Source of the DNA: an uncultured Candidatus Saccharibacteria bacterium
Lineage (GTDB): Bacteria; Patescibacteriota; Saccharimonadia; Saccharimonadales; Saccharimonadaceae
NCBI GenBank assembly: GCA_937898545.1
Contig: CALEJV010000005.1
Coordinates: forward strand, 62,001 to 126,000
Length of the DNA stretch: 64,000 nucleotides
Direction: 5' to 3'
The position numbers were made by a program, and so were the translations under genes. A model generated the notes under the pieces. It had not been told where the DNA came from and did no database searches. It saw nothing but the letters and a program-made list of their open reading frames with translations. Positions 17,484 through 25,465 of the stretch are shown here, piece after piece (the stretch's first letter is position 1; each line of letters starts with the position of its first letter).

Positions 17484-17780
17484 TTATGACTCACTCTTTG
17501 GTAACTGATCGATCAGCTCTAGTAGCTTCTCCCAATCAGCTCGCCGGGTATGGTCAATATCGACGTCGACCGCATGGTCGCGAATCGCCCAGAGGAGCGG
17601 CTCTGCCTCTGGCGTGATCCATGGCTGCATCTCGAGCGGATAGGCCAGCTGGTCAGACATAAGCACCCCATCGCCGTAGTCATTTACCAGCATGTCGATC
17701 GTATACTCTCGGCGAAGCATCCGCACCCAATTCTGGCACAGTGCGATGGCTTCTTCTCGCGTGAGGGCTAGCTCACTCAT
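17484..17780 (-). CDS. 98-aa acidic hypothetical protein downstream of the MutY relative
   Basis: A small acidic, mainly helical cytoplasmic protein (LTREEAIALCQNWVRMLRRE, then PLLWAIRDHAVDVDIDH). Its ATG overlaps the TGA of the preceding MutY-like gene (ATGA), so the two are co-translated. No family is recognised. Confidence 0.65.
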   Translation of the reverse strand: MSELALTREEAIALCQNWVRMLRREYTIDMLVNDYGDGVLMSDQLAYPLEMQPWITPEAEPLLWAIRDHAVDVDIDHTRRADWEKLLELIDQLPKSES

Positions 17781-18532
17781 ACCAGCCCATCCTTCCGTAG
17801 TCCATCCAGCGCAGCAGCAAAACGAGGGTCGCCGTGCAGCTCCTGGGTAATGGCACTCAGTGGCTGCCCCTGCGCCATGCGCCGCACAATTTCGCCCCGC
17901 ATTTGGCGCAGGCTGCCAGCAAAGCGCGACTGCCGCGTGTAGTGCCGGCTGGTGCCGAGCTGGCCCTTGCCCGCCGCCTTTAGCTCAGCGCCGTAGTCCA
18001 TTAGCGCCCAGAACCACTGGCGGGACTGTTCTCTATCCATCGTCTGCTCCACCAGCGCCAGCACATCCTTATCCGCCACGCGCTCCTGCCCAGCAAAAAA
18101 GTGATTAAAATACACCGTGCGGATATTGGTCTCTACAAAGGCGGTTGGGATTTGATGCACGTAATTCATGATGGCTCCAGCGGTATTTGCACCAATACCA
18201 GGCAATGCTACAAGGTCGGCCTGCGTCGCAATAGGTGCGCCAGCAGCAATCGCCTGTGCCGCGCTGTGTAGATACTTTGCTCGGCGATTATACCCCAAAC
18301 CCTGCCATGTCTGCAGCACCGCCGGTAACTGGGTGTCTGCTAAGGCCTCGATGGTCGGGAACTGCGCAGTAAACTCGGCAAACTTAGGCAGCACCCGCGC
18401 CACCTGCGTCTGCTGCAGCATCAGCTCACTCACCAGCACATAGTATAGCGTTGGCTGGCTGCGCCACGGCATGGGACGATAGAGCTGCTTGGCTTTGTGC
18501 CATATCATGGCCTGAAATTGCGCTGTGTCCAT
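17777..18532 (-). CDS. MutY-like HhH-GPD DNA glycosylase without the Fe-S cluster
   Basis: A/G-mismatch adenine glycosylase relative, 251 aa. Seen: PWRSQPTLYYVLVSELMLQQTQV (Glu36 equals the MutY catalytic Glu), the helix-hairpin-helix LPGIGANTAGAI (110-121) and FVETNIRTV (132-140), where Glu134 replaces the usual catalytic Asp. The [4Fe-4S] cysteines are absent; the protein contains no cysteine at all, and the C-terminal 8-oxoG-sensing domain is missing. It may be a distinct glycosylase clade with altered substrate. -10 TATACT ends seven bases before the ATG and overlaps that of the divergent gene. Confidence 0.85.
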   Translation of the reverse strand: MDTAQFQAMIWHKAKQLYRPMPWRSQPTLYYVLVSELMLQQTQVARVLPKFAEFTAQFPTIEALADTQLPAVLQTWQGLGYNRRAKYLHSAAQAIAAGAPIATQADLVALPGIGANTAGAIMNYVHQIPTAFVETNIRTVYFNHFFAGQERVADKDVLALVEQTMDREQSRQWFWALMDYGAELKAAGKGQLGTSRHYTRQSRFAGSLRQMRGEIVRRMAQGQPLSAITQELHGDPRFAAALDGLRKDGLV

Positions 18533-18553
18533 AGAGTATAGTATACTAAAAGG
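18533..18553. promoter_or_regulatory. Overlapping divergent -10 elements
   Basis: Within AGTATAGTATACTA, TATACT occurs on the minus strand (18545-18540, seven bases before the MutY-like ATG) and on the plus strand (18542-18547, six bases before the 58-aa ORF). The boxes share four bases in a 21-bp gap. Confidence 0.65.
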
Positions 18554-18730
18554 ATGAAACTATCTCGACTTATTCTCACAATCGCTATTGTCATTATTGC
18601 CGCATGGCTGCTTGGTGCAGCACTAAAGCTGGCCGCATGGATCATCAACGGACTACTCTCGCTCGCAGCAATCATCGTCATTATCTGGCTTATTATGATG
18701 TTTATCGAGAACCGCAAAAAACAGAAGTAA
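18554..18730 (+). CDS. 58-aa two-helix membrane protein
   Basis: A short frame beginning MKLSRLILTIAIVIIAAWLL, with a hydrophobic segment at about 5-22 and a second at about 28-50 (INGLLSLAAIIVIIWLIMMF), ending ENRKKQK. The perfectly spaced -10 box six bases upstream and the good membrane topology (basic ends) support it as a gene. It resembles small conserved membrane proteins with two helices but no family is named. Confidence 0.6.
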   Translation: MKLSRLILTIAIVIIAAWLLGAALKLAAWIINGLLSLAAIIVIIWLIMMFIENRKKQK

Positions 18731-19064
18731 TTTTCTGAGCAGCGCTGCTCTGTTACATTAGCTTATCGTGACAACTTAGCCAAGGACGGCTGGCATTGTT
18801 CGTTTTGTAAAATATCCCCTTCTTCGTCTTCGCTATGCTCTTGTGCGAGGCAATACAGTATGTAAGAGCTGCGCGTAATTTTCCTTTAACCCTATGTAAA
18901 AGGTTTGGTTTTTATCTCACTTCCATGGGGTGTTTTCTTGTAAAGCGAGAGTAGTATGGGGTACTAGCATAGCAATACATCGCTTGATGTATACGCACAT
19001 TCTACCTCTGTTACTATGTTTTCACTCGTCGACCATGCCTAGCTCATGCGCTATACTAAGAACA
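18731..19064. other. Intergenic stretch without a clear gene
   Basis: No supported frame. GAGCAGC/GCTGCTC at 18737-18750 is a perfect loopless palindrome just after the 58-aa ORF. TATACT at 19052-19057 is the -10 box of the next gene. Confidence 0.5.
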
Positions 19065-19331
19065 ATGGATGACGAACTATATCTTGATGAAATCGTGGAG
19101 GTGGTGGCGATTTTTCGGCGTGGGTACCAGCCATGTCAGCCAGTCAAATTTCGACGCGGCAATGGCCAGGAAGTGACGATCAGGCGAATCGGCCTGGGCT
19201 TCGAGCATCAGCGCGGTGCACGTACGGTACATATCTTCGATGTAACAGATGAGCAGGCTGATTACCGCCTCGAGTTTGACAGCATCACACTGGTATGGCG
19301 GCTCACACGCGAGGCCGATCATGTCTCGTAG
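19065..19331 (+). CDS. 88-aa hypothetical protein coupled to the Y-family polymerase
   Basis: A compact, probably beta-rich protein (MDDELYLDEIVEVVAIFRRG, PVKFRRGNGQEVTIRRIG, YRLEFDSITLVWRLTRE). The ATG at 19065 follows TATACT by seven bases; the reading frame is open further upstream but that promoter would then be inside it. Its stop overlaps the polymerase start by 11 bases, so it is probably a partner or regulator of that polymerase. No family is recognised. Confidence 0.65.
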   Translation: MDDELYLDEIVEVVAIFRRGYQPCQPVKFRRGNGQEVTIRRIGLGFEHQRGARTVHIFDVTDEQADYRLEFDSITLVWRLTREADHVS

Positions 19332-20553
19332 CGACATCAATCCCACTTCGCCACTGATGATGCACATCGACCTCAATAGCTGCTTCGCCACGATCGAGCA
19401 GCAATCTCGGCCATTGCTCCGCCACCGGCCAGTTGTTATTGTTAATCGGCGTAACCAGCATGCGACTATCGTCACCGCAAGCTACGAAGCCAAAGCGCGT
19501 GGCGTACACACCGGTATGCGCTTACCCGCAGCGCGGCTACTTTGCCCTGATATTGTTCCGCTAGAAAGCGATCCACCCAAGTATCGCTATGTCTACCACC
19601 GGCTTGCAACCATCCTCAGCGACTACTCGCCCAGTGCCACCATGAAAAGCATTGATGAGGGGGTAATCGACCTAAGCCAAAGTCCACCTGACATCCGAGC
19701 ACGCGGCGCACTGGCGATTGGCCAGGAGATCAAGCAGCGCCTCCGTAGCGAAGTTGGCGACTATATGCGCTGCAATGTTGGCATTGGCACCAACCGCTGG
19801 CTAGCTAAGATTGCTGCCGGTATCAATAAGCCTGACGGCCTGACTTGCATCACTGCAGATAATCTCCACGCAGTACTCGCTACGCTATCGCTCGAAGACC
19901 TCACTGGTATTGCCACTGGCTACAGCAAGCGCCTCCACCAGGTTGGTATCCAGACACCACTGGACTTTCTGGCCGCAAGCGAAGCAACGCTCGAGCACAT
20001 GGTGTTTCATGGCAAGCCAGGACGCGACTGGTATAAGCGGCTGCGCGGTTGGGAGGTAGATAGTGATGAGCGCCCGCTTAAGACAGTCGGGCGACAGTTT
20101 GTCCTTGATCAGCCAAACCTCAATTACGATCAAGTCTTGCGCCGCTTCCACGTTCTATGCGAAGACATCGCGGCTGCGCTCCGGCAGCAATACGTACGCG
20201 CCCGTGGTGTGCGCCTCTATGCCAAAAGTTATCAAACAGGCCGCTGGCACAACCACGAGCGCCGCGAGCATCCACTGTGTGATGGCACCACGCTCTTTCA
20301 TATCGTCAAGCGACTCACCCGGTCGATGCCGCTGCCCGCCTATGAGATTGGCATGTCGTGTTATCTTCTCACAAGCGAGACAGACGCACAGCTCGCACTC
20401 TTCGACGACCCATCAGCTCGCCACGCTCTCACTGCTGCAATCGACGAGATCAACCAATTCTACGGCCCACACACCGTCCAGCCAGCCGATACTCTCGGCA
20501 TTGCCACGCAGATGAAGCGCAAAATACCATTTGGTAGCGTGCGATATTTATGA
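19321..20553 (+). CDS. Y-family translesion DNA polymerase (DinB/UmuC type)
   Basis: A 410-aa lesion-bypass polymerase. Palm residues: Asp17 in MHIDLNSCFATIE (14-26) and the SIDEGVIDLS motif (about 111-120) carrying the second acidic pair. The helix-hairpin-helix thumb (LEDLTGIATGYSKRLHQVGI) and little-finger domain follow. AQLALFDDP near residue 360 is a good beta-clamp binding motif. It is the second cistron after the 88-aa gene, and converges on the IMPase gene with a six-base overlap of the stop codons. Confidence 0.9.
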   Translation: MSRSDINPTSPLMMHIDLNSCFATIEQQSRPLLRHRPVVIVNRRNQHATIVTASYEAKARGVHTGMRLPAARLLCPDIVPLESDPPKYRYVYHRLATILSDYSPSATMKSIDEGVIDLSQSPPDIRARGALAIGQEIKQRLRSEVGDYMRCNVGIGTNRWLAKIAAGINKPDGLTCITADNLHAVLATLSLEDLTGIATGYSKRLHQVGIQTPLDFLAASEATLEHMVFHGKPGRDWYKRLRGWEVDSDERPLKTVGRQFVLDQPNLNYDQVLRRFHVLCEDIAAALRQQYVRARGVRLYAKSYQTGRWHNHERREHPLCDGTTLFHIVKRLTRSMPLPAYEIGMSCYLLTSETDAQLALFDDPSARHALTAAIDEINQFYGPHTVQPADTLGIATQMKRKIPFGSVRYL

Positions 20554-21321
20554 GCACTCATCGTGCACTATTGCCATCAACTCATCATGCACGACGCTAT
20601 TGGACACAAGCGCACCACAAAATGGCTGTGTATAGTCAAGCGGCCGGCCTGATATACTCGTAACCTTACCGCCAGCCTCCTCAACAATAACGTGCACCGC
20701 TGCCATATCATACGCATTCACCTTCTCGGCATAATACCCAACGAAGCGCCCTTCAGCCACGCGAACACTCTTGGCTACTGCGCCACTAATGCTTGCTGTG
20801 CTCACCTTGCGTTTGATCAGCTTATCATAATACTTATGGCGGCGGATATTCGCATAGCTACACGACGCAGCAAAAATCCCCTCCGCAAGCGTCTGGCGAT
20901 TCACCTGCAGCCGCGTACCGTTGCAAAAGGCACCATGGCCACGCACTGCCCAGTAGAGCCGATCTGTCATTGGTTCATAGCCAACGCCAACGGTTGGTAC
21001 ACCATCAACCACTAGTGCGAGCGAAAACATTGCTGTGGGCACACCCCAGGTAAAGGCCTTTGTGCCGTCGACCGGATCGCACAGCCACTTCCGCCCAAGG
21101 CCATAGCCCGTCGTGCTCTCCTCTTCGCCAATGACGCCATCGTCCGGGAAGGTCTCGTGGAGACGCTGGATCACCAGCGAGTTGATTGTTGTATCGGCAA
21201 TTGTCACTGGCGTGCCATCCGCCTTGGTCTGGCGCTGTTGGTCGCCATCAAAATAGCGGCGCATAACACCGCCCGCCTCGCGAGCAATCCGCTGCGCGGT
21301 ATGAAGTTCTTGTTCGTACAT
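20548..21321 (-). CDS. Inositol-monophosphatase-family phosphatase
   Basis: Mg-dependent sugar/inositol phosphatase or histidinol-phosphatase of the IMPase fold. Metal ligands are in IGEEES and in DPVDGTKAF (the DPxDGT motif), and NAYDMAAVHVIVEEAGG gives the C-terminal Asp. The substrate cannot be told from sequence (SuhB, HisN and CysQ share these motifs). Two starts are possible: ATG 21327 and ATG 21321. TTGCAC-18-TATACT ends one base before the first and seven before the second, so 21321 (257 aa) is chosen. Confidence 0.85.
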   Translation of the reverse strand: MYEQELHTAQRIAREAGGVMRRYFDGDQQRQTKADGTPVTIADTTINSLVIQRLHETFPDDGVIGEEESTTGYGLGRKWLCDPVDGTKAFTWGVPTAMFSLALVVDGVPTVGVGYEPMTDRLYWAVRGHGAFCNGTRLQVNRQTLAEGIFAASCSYANIRRHKYYDKLIKRKVSTASISGAVAKSVRVAEGRFVGYYAEKVNAYDMAAVHVIVEEAGGKVTSISGRPLDYTQPFCGALVSNSVVHDELMAIVHDECS

Positions 21322-21456
21322 GCTCATCAGTATATACCGTTGACTCTTGTGAGTGCAATACTGAGACGCTCCATTACCATAGCTGGAAGGATATCGGCCA
21401 TGCTATCTCCTATCCGCAAAACCAAAATATACAGCGAAAAAGTAATCACTCTCCCC

Positions 21457-21487
21457 TTGTCATTACTATACACTCGGTGTATAGTAA
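21457..21487 (+). promoter_or_regulatory. Promoter with a perfect palindromic operator
   Basis: TTGTCA (21457-21462), 17 bases, TATAGT (21480-21485). TTACTATACAC at 21463-21473 and its exact complement at 21477-21487, separated by TCG, fill the spacer and the -10 box, so a dimeric repressor bound here would block RNA polymerase. The gene downstream has a real leader and AGGAGG. Confidence 0.75.
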
Positions 21488-21527
21488 ATAATATCACTTA
21501 CAATATCGGCTATAGGAGGATGTAGCA

Positions 21528-22472
21528 ATGACGAAAAAGCTTCTGAAAATTCTGGGTATCATCATAGCAATACTCTTAGTGTGCTTTGTGTTGCTTGTGC
21601 TTTATATGAACTATCTCAACCAAAGTATCACTGGCGACGACGGCGTGGCGAAGGACTACGCTGCGAAATTGAGCCCCAGTGGCACGCTAGAGCAGCGTTA
21701 TACTAAGCCAGGCCCCTACCACGTTGCGCACCACACTCATCGCAGCGATAGCACAGCCATCAAAGAGTATCATATCTACACTCCACAGCGCACCGCTCCA
21801 GACCAAACCTTCCCACTTGTGCTAATGGTCAATGGCACCGCCACCTACGCGTCTACTTATGCGCCAATCTTCGAGCATTTAGCCAGCTGGGGTTTTGTTG
21901 TCATTGGTAATGAGGATGGCTGGCCAGGCACTGGCGCAACGACATCGACCATGCTTGATGCTGCACTAGAGCTCAACACTGCAGAGGATAGCCCCATCAA
22001 AGGCTTCGTCAATACAAGCAAAATCGGCATCGCTGGGCATTCCCAAGGCGGAGCCGGTGCTATCAATGCCGCGACAAAATATGGCAATAGTAACCACTAT
22101 ACCTCCCTCTACACTGCTAGCGCCGTCGGCCATGGCACCGCAAACGACAACAACTGGCACTACGACACCAGCAAGCTCAAGACAGCCACCTACATGATGG
22201 CTGGCACTGGCCCAAGCGACAACCTCGCCATTAGCCCACTGGGCGACTTACAGCAGAATTTCCGCGCTCTTAATACAGACAAACCAAGCGTCATCGCGCG
22301 GCGCAAGACCGTTGGTCACAAAGATGTACTGGAATATGGCGATGCCTACATGACTGCCTGGTTCCTCTGGACGCTGAGCGACAACACCGAAGCAAAAGCG
22401 GTCTTCGCTGGTGACAACGCCGAGTTTCGGCACAACAACGACTGGCAGGATGTAGAGACAAAGCACGTATGA
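21528..22472 (+). CDS. Membrane-anchored alpha/beta hydrolase (dienelactone hydrolase/cutinase-like)
   Basis: A signal anchor (MTKKLLKILGIIIAILL and on to about 28) holds an extracytoplasmic serine hydrolase of the 314-aa protein. The oxyanion strand is PLVLMVNGTATYAS, the nucleophile elbow IGIAGHSQGGAGAINAA (about 165-181, Ser in GHSQG), and the Asp and His are probably in the segments around YMMAGTGPSDN and KTVGHKDVLEYGD. This layout matches the chlorophyllase/PETase-like esterases. AGGAGG lies eight bases before the ATG, and the upstream palindromic promoter marks it as regulated. Substrate unknown. Confidence 0.8.
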   Translation: MTKKLLKILGIIIAILLVCFVLLVLYMNYLNQSITGDDGVAKDYAAKLSPSGTLEQRYTKPGPYHVAHHTHRSDSTAIKEYHIYTPQRTAPDQTFPLVLMVNGTATYASTYAPIFEHLASWGFVVIGNEDGWPGTGATTSTMLDAALELNTAEDSPIKGFVNTSKIGIAGHSQGGAGAINAATKYGNSNHYTSLYTASAVGHGTANDNNWHYDTSKLKTATYMMAGTGPSDNLAISPLGDLQQNFRALNTDKPSVIARRKTVGHKDVLEYGDAYMTAWFLWTLSDNTEAKAVFAGDNAEFRHNNDWQDVETKHV

Positions 22473-22521
22473 TAACAAATCCATAGTATCGCTTCACCCT
22501 CTTCTCCGCTATACTAGATAT

Positions 22522-23196
22522 ATGACAACACTAACAAAATTCGCCCACTCTTGCTTTACTATTACAATTAATGGCCAAAGCTTGGTCGTCGACCCAGGTG
22601 TATACACCGACGACTTTGCTATGCCGCAGCAGGTAGCGGCAGTTCTCATTACCCATGCCCATCCCGACCATTGTAGCCCTGCGCTCATCAAGCGTATTAT
22701 ACAGGCATTTCCTGAAGCAGAGATTATAAGTGTTCATGATATTATTGTAGATAGTACAACGATATCTTTGCCAGAAGGCACGCTCTCTGTCCGCCATGCA
22801 ATAGCCGCGGTGCCTGGTGATACACGCCAGATCGGACCATTCACGCTTGAGTTTTTTGGCGGTGAGCACGCTGTAGTGAGCCCAGACATTCCACGCCTCC
22901 ACAACCTTGCCGCGCTGATCAACAATCGTATCTACTACCCTGGCGATTCCTTCGCTTTGCCTCAGCGCCCCATCGACGTCCTCGCTCTACCAGTGGCCGC
23001 ACCATGGCTCAAGTTCTCCGAGGCACGCAGCTTCTTGCAGGCCGTCGCGCCACGCCTCGCCTTCCCTGTTCATGACGCCATCTTGAGTAACGCTGGCAAG
23101 GGATTGATTGATACGCTTTGTACAGCAGCGGCAGCAGAGGTTGGAGTGAAGTATCAGCGATTTAATATAACAACATTACCTCAACAGGATAAGTAA
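22522..23196 (+). CDS. UlaG-type metallo-beta-lactamase-fold hydrolase
   Basis: A 224-aa protein of the L-ascorbate-6-P lactonase-like (UlaG/YtkL, UPF0173) branch. It has KFAHSCFTITINGQSLVVDPG, the zinc motif LITHAHPDHC, then GGEHAVV, YYPGDSF and PVHDA, which supply the remaining His and Asp metal ligands. Cytoplasmic, no signal. TATACT ends six bases before the ATG. The substrate is unknown for most of this branch. Confidence 0.85.
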   Translation: MTTLTKFAHSCFTITINGQSLVVDPGVYTDDFAMPQQVAAVLITHAHPDHCSPALIKRIIQAFPEAEIISVHDIIVDSTTISLPEGTLSVRHAIAAVPGDTRQIGPFTLEFFGGEHAVVSPDIPRLHNLAALINNRIYYPGDSFALPQRPIDVLALPVAAPWLKFSEARSFLQAVAPRLAFPVHDAILSNAGKGLIDTLCTAAAAEVGVKYQRFNITTLPQQDK

Positions 23197-23331
23197 TCTT
23201 TATATTTTCTTGACAACTAATCGATATATATATCATCGTTCTTGGAGCCATCAAGCCTGATTGCTCTAGCCGCATATGCGGTTTCGTTATGCAGTGGCAT
23301 CCTGCCCTGCAGCTATCTTCGAGGAGAAGAT

Positions 23332-23550
23332 ATGGCGACTGGCCACCCCCAGAAGGGTATGAACAGAAAGAACCACCACGATTCGTTGTCTCAGTCGGGA
23401 CAGCAGCGCTACACAAGCGGCAGCAGCACGTCGCCGCGAACGACATACAGTAGCGCTCCCAAGCCGAAGAATACGCCGCCAAGAGCGAGCGCACCGCGGA
23501 TAGGACGTGGCGGTAACACGAACAGCAAGGCTCCCTACAAGAGCTTCTAG
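23332..23550 (+). CDS. 72-aa basic Ser/Pro/Arg-rich protein
   Basis: A highly charged, low-complexity protein (MATGHPQKGMNRKNHHD, then SGSSTSPRTTYSSAPKPK, PRIGRGGNTNSK) likely disordered and able to bind nucleic acid or envelope polymers. GAGGAG lies five bases before the ATG. It is followed by a large hairpin at 23561-23598. The minus-strand frame across it is also open, so the call is tentative. Confidence 0.5.
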   Translation: MATGHPQKGMNRKNHHDSLSQSGQQRYTSGSSTSPRTTYSSAPKPKNTPPRASAPRIGRGGNTNSKAPYKSF

Positions 23551-23560
23551 GCCGTTCGCT

Positions 23561-23598
23561 GCCACCTCCCTTCTCATTACTACAAGGAGGGAGGTGGC
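23561..23598 (+). terminator. Strong hairpin after the basic protein gene
   Basis: GCCACCTCCC pairs with GGGAGGTGGC, with a partly paired extension and a loop around CATTACTAC. There is no T run after it, so it could be a transcript-stabilising or attenuating stem rather than a terminator; its right arm contains AGGAGGGAGG. Confidence 0.4.
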
Positions 23599-23637
23599 TC
23601 TATCCCTGTCATTGGTGATATATTTAGATATGACATT

Positions 23638-24507
23638 ATGATTACTCATCTCTATTCATTCTATGATCTACCGTTCGATCATGATGTATGCCATGTGTAT
23701 GAGCACCTGGTTTTACAGCGATTCCTAGCACTTCTCGAAAATCATGGTTTGTGTCGAGCATTTGTGGGCAATGTGCACGGGCAAACAATTGAATCTACGA
23801 TATTTTTTGAGCTAGAAGTCTACACTGCCCATAGTAAACAACTATTTGAAACAGCACTAAAAGAGACCAAACCATTAAGTCCTGCGGCCATCCAGCAAGT
23901 ACTTGGGCATATTGAAGCAGAAATGCAAGCAACCATAGTAGTTGACCAGCCCGCACTTGATATACAGCTCACTGCATTAGCAAAACACATCAACGGCGCA
24001 ACGCAGACGTCCACCATCACACCCCCAAGCCCACTGAGCATAACTGAGTCACCACACGTATTTGACAATATCACGCTCAGCATCGAAGTACCAGACGCAA
24101 GCGACGACGCGACACGCGCTTTCTTTTGTTTCTACCCAGCTTTGCTGGATATTGCCCGTGATGGGCTACAAGATCTGGCCATCTACCCAGCTAAAAGTGG
24201 CACATTTACCGCCTACTACGATGGCAATGCGGTAGCGCAGCAATTTACTGTCAAAAAGAATGTATCATCATCGCTCACTGCGTTAGTAGAACATACACTT
24301 CGCACTTTCCCGGTACATCAGCATCATCACGCAATCGCACACATGGCGAAGGTATTTGCCACCGATCCAACGTATTTTTCTATACCACTCCACTTTTATG
24401 AAACGACAAACACTCAAGCAACGCGTGAAATACTTGCTCAGTCTATCACGCCAGCTCACCTCCATACTATTCTAAGTACAGCAACAGTGACGGTTAGTAG
24501 ATCGTAG
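23638..24507 (+). CDS. Half-size M16-like protein with inverted zinc motif HxxEH
   Basis: The 289-aa protein carries HVYEH at residues 19-23, the inverted zinc motif of M16 (pitrilysin/insulinase) peptidases, followed 71-73 residues later by Glu93 and Glu95 in GHIEAEMQA, the spacing expected of the third zinc ligand. The C-terminal half (about 150-285) has a ferredoxin-like alternation of strands and helices consistent with a second M16 repeat. Full enzymes are 400 residues or more, so this would be a reduced, possibly dimeric form. No signal peptide. Family assignment is inference from the motif. Confidence 0.55.
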   Translation: MITHLYSFYDLPFDHDVCHVYEHLVLQRFLALLENHGLCRAFVGNVHGQTIESTIFFELEVYTAHSKQLFETALKETKPLSPAAIQQVLGHIEAEMQATIVVDQPALDIQLTALAKHINGATQTSTITPPSPLSITESPHVFDNITLSIEVPDASDDATRAFFCFYPALLDIARDGLQDLAIYPAKSGTFTAYYDGNAVAQQFTVKKNVSSSLTALVEHTLRTFPVHQHHHAIAHMAKVFATDPTYFSIPLHFYETTNTQATREILAQSITPAHLHTILSTATVTVSRS

Positions 24508-24518
24508 AACAGTAGTAC

Positions 24519-24935
24519 CTACTTATTCTCTCGAGTCAGCACCCGCTCACTCCACTCCTGCCAGTGCTGGAAGCTGCTCTGCTTTGATAGATCCAGGAAC
24601 TCGCCAGTGCTCCATTCCACCAGCCGCATGCCAAGCTGTTGGATGAGATACGCAAACACTTCCGTCGGCTCCTTGCTACCTCTGACGCGGAGCCCCATCG
24701 TGATGAGTCCTTCTCTAGGCTGTTTGCTCAGGCTAAATTCAATCAGCCACTCCCTCTTCTCCATAACAAGCCACGACGGATCGCTTGTATCGAGATGTGC
24801 ATCACATACTTTGGCAACCTTTTCTAGCTCGGCAATCATCTGCTGGTGCTCGAGCGGCACGCAGTCTTCCTCCGTCAGGTCGCTAACCGACTGAACATGA
24901 CGTTTTGTTTTGATTGCGGTGAGATCCCAGCTCAT
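24519..24935 (-). CDS. 138-aa acidic hypothetical protein
   Basis: Third cistron of the aspS operon; its ATG overlaps the TGA of the kinase-like gene. Predicted alpha/beta (PSWLVMEKREWLIEFSLSKQ, EGLITMGLRVRGSKEP, EVFAYLIQQLGMRLVEWSTGEF). No catalytic motif is seen. The opening MSWDL and overall size recall small immunity-type proteins, but this is not enough to name it. Confidence 0.6.
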   Translation of the reverse strand: MSWDLTAIKTKRHVQSVSDLTEEDCVPLEHQQMIAELEKVAKVCDAHLDTSDPSWLVMEKREWLIEFSLSKQPREGLITMGLRVRGSKEPTEVFAYLIQQLGMRLVEWSTGEFLDLSKQSSFQHWQEWSERVLTRENK

Positions 24936-25465
24936 AGAGCGTCCTTTGCTTGTGGATCTACTTGCGTGAGGATTGTCTGCAACACTGTGTCACTCGGCTG
25001 TGTACAATCTATGGTCATTGCGCCAATCTTCCGAAAGTTATCTTCGTAGACTGGCCAATAGCGAATGATATTTTCTAGCTCGCCAGGTTCCTGACCGTAG
25101 CTACCGGCTGGACGCTGAGCGATTCGCTGCCGCAAGACTTCCTCGCTCGGATACTCAAGGAGAAAAATAGCGTCAAACAAATATGCATACTGATACAAAT
25201 CATGGGCCGAGCCAAAGACACCCGTCAGTCCATGAGACTGCCGTATAATATTCTCCAGCCTACCACTGATAATTCGCCATTCATGATGTAAATTAAGCGG
25301 CTCTACTGGCTCATCGGTTTCTGCCGCTGGGATATTCGTCTCTTTGTGTACCCACCCTGCAAAGCCTTCGTCGATATCGTACGTTTGGTATCCTCGACTG
25401 CGAAATATGTTACGTAATGTTGTCTTGCCAGAGCCTGCAACACCAGTGACGAGGTAAGCTGTCAC
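24932..25465 (-). CDS. P-loop nucleotide kinase-like protein
   Basis: A 177-aa AAA_18/adenylate-kinase-like NTP-binding protein. Walker A is VTGVAGSGKTTLR (6-18); YDIDEGFAGWV follows, with the acidic residues expected at the acceptor site; IFLLEYPSEEVLRQRIAQRP is a lid-like segment. The start is a GTG overlapping the aspS stop (GTGA), so it is co-translated with aspS. The phosphate acceptor is unknown. Confidence 0.75.
   Translation of the reverse strand: MTAYLVTGVAGSGKTTLRNIFRSRGYQTYDIDEGFAGWVHKETNIPAAETDEPVEPLNLHHEWRIISGRLENIIRQSHGLTGVFGSAHDLYQYAYLFDAIFLLEYPSEEVLRQRIAQRPAGSYGQEPGELENIIRYWPVYEDNFRKIGAMTIDCTQPSDTVLQTILTQVDPQAKDAL

Noticed and set aside
18737..18750. Perfect palindrome GAGCAGC/GCTGCTC as a terminator
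   Set aside because: There is no loop and no T run after it, so it is listed only as a note in the gap entry.
23287..23649. 120-codon minus-strand frame opposite the 72-aa basic protein
   Set aside because: It lacks a ribosome site or -10 box near its start and its Arg/Ala/Val-rich product looks like antisense translation of a GC-rich region.
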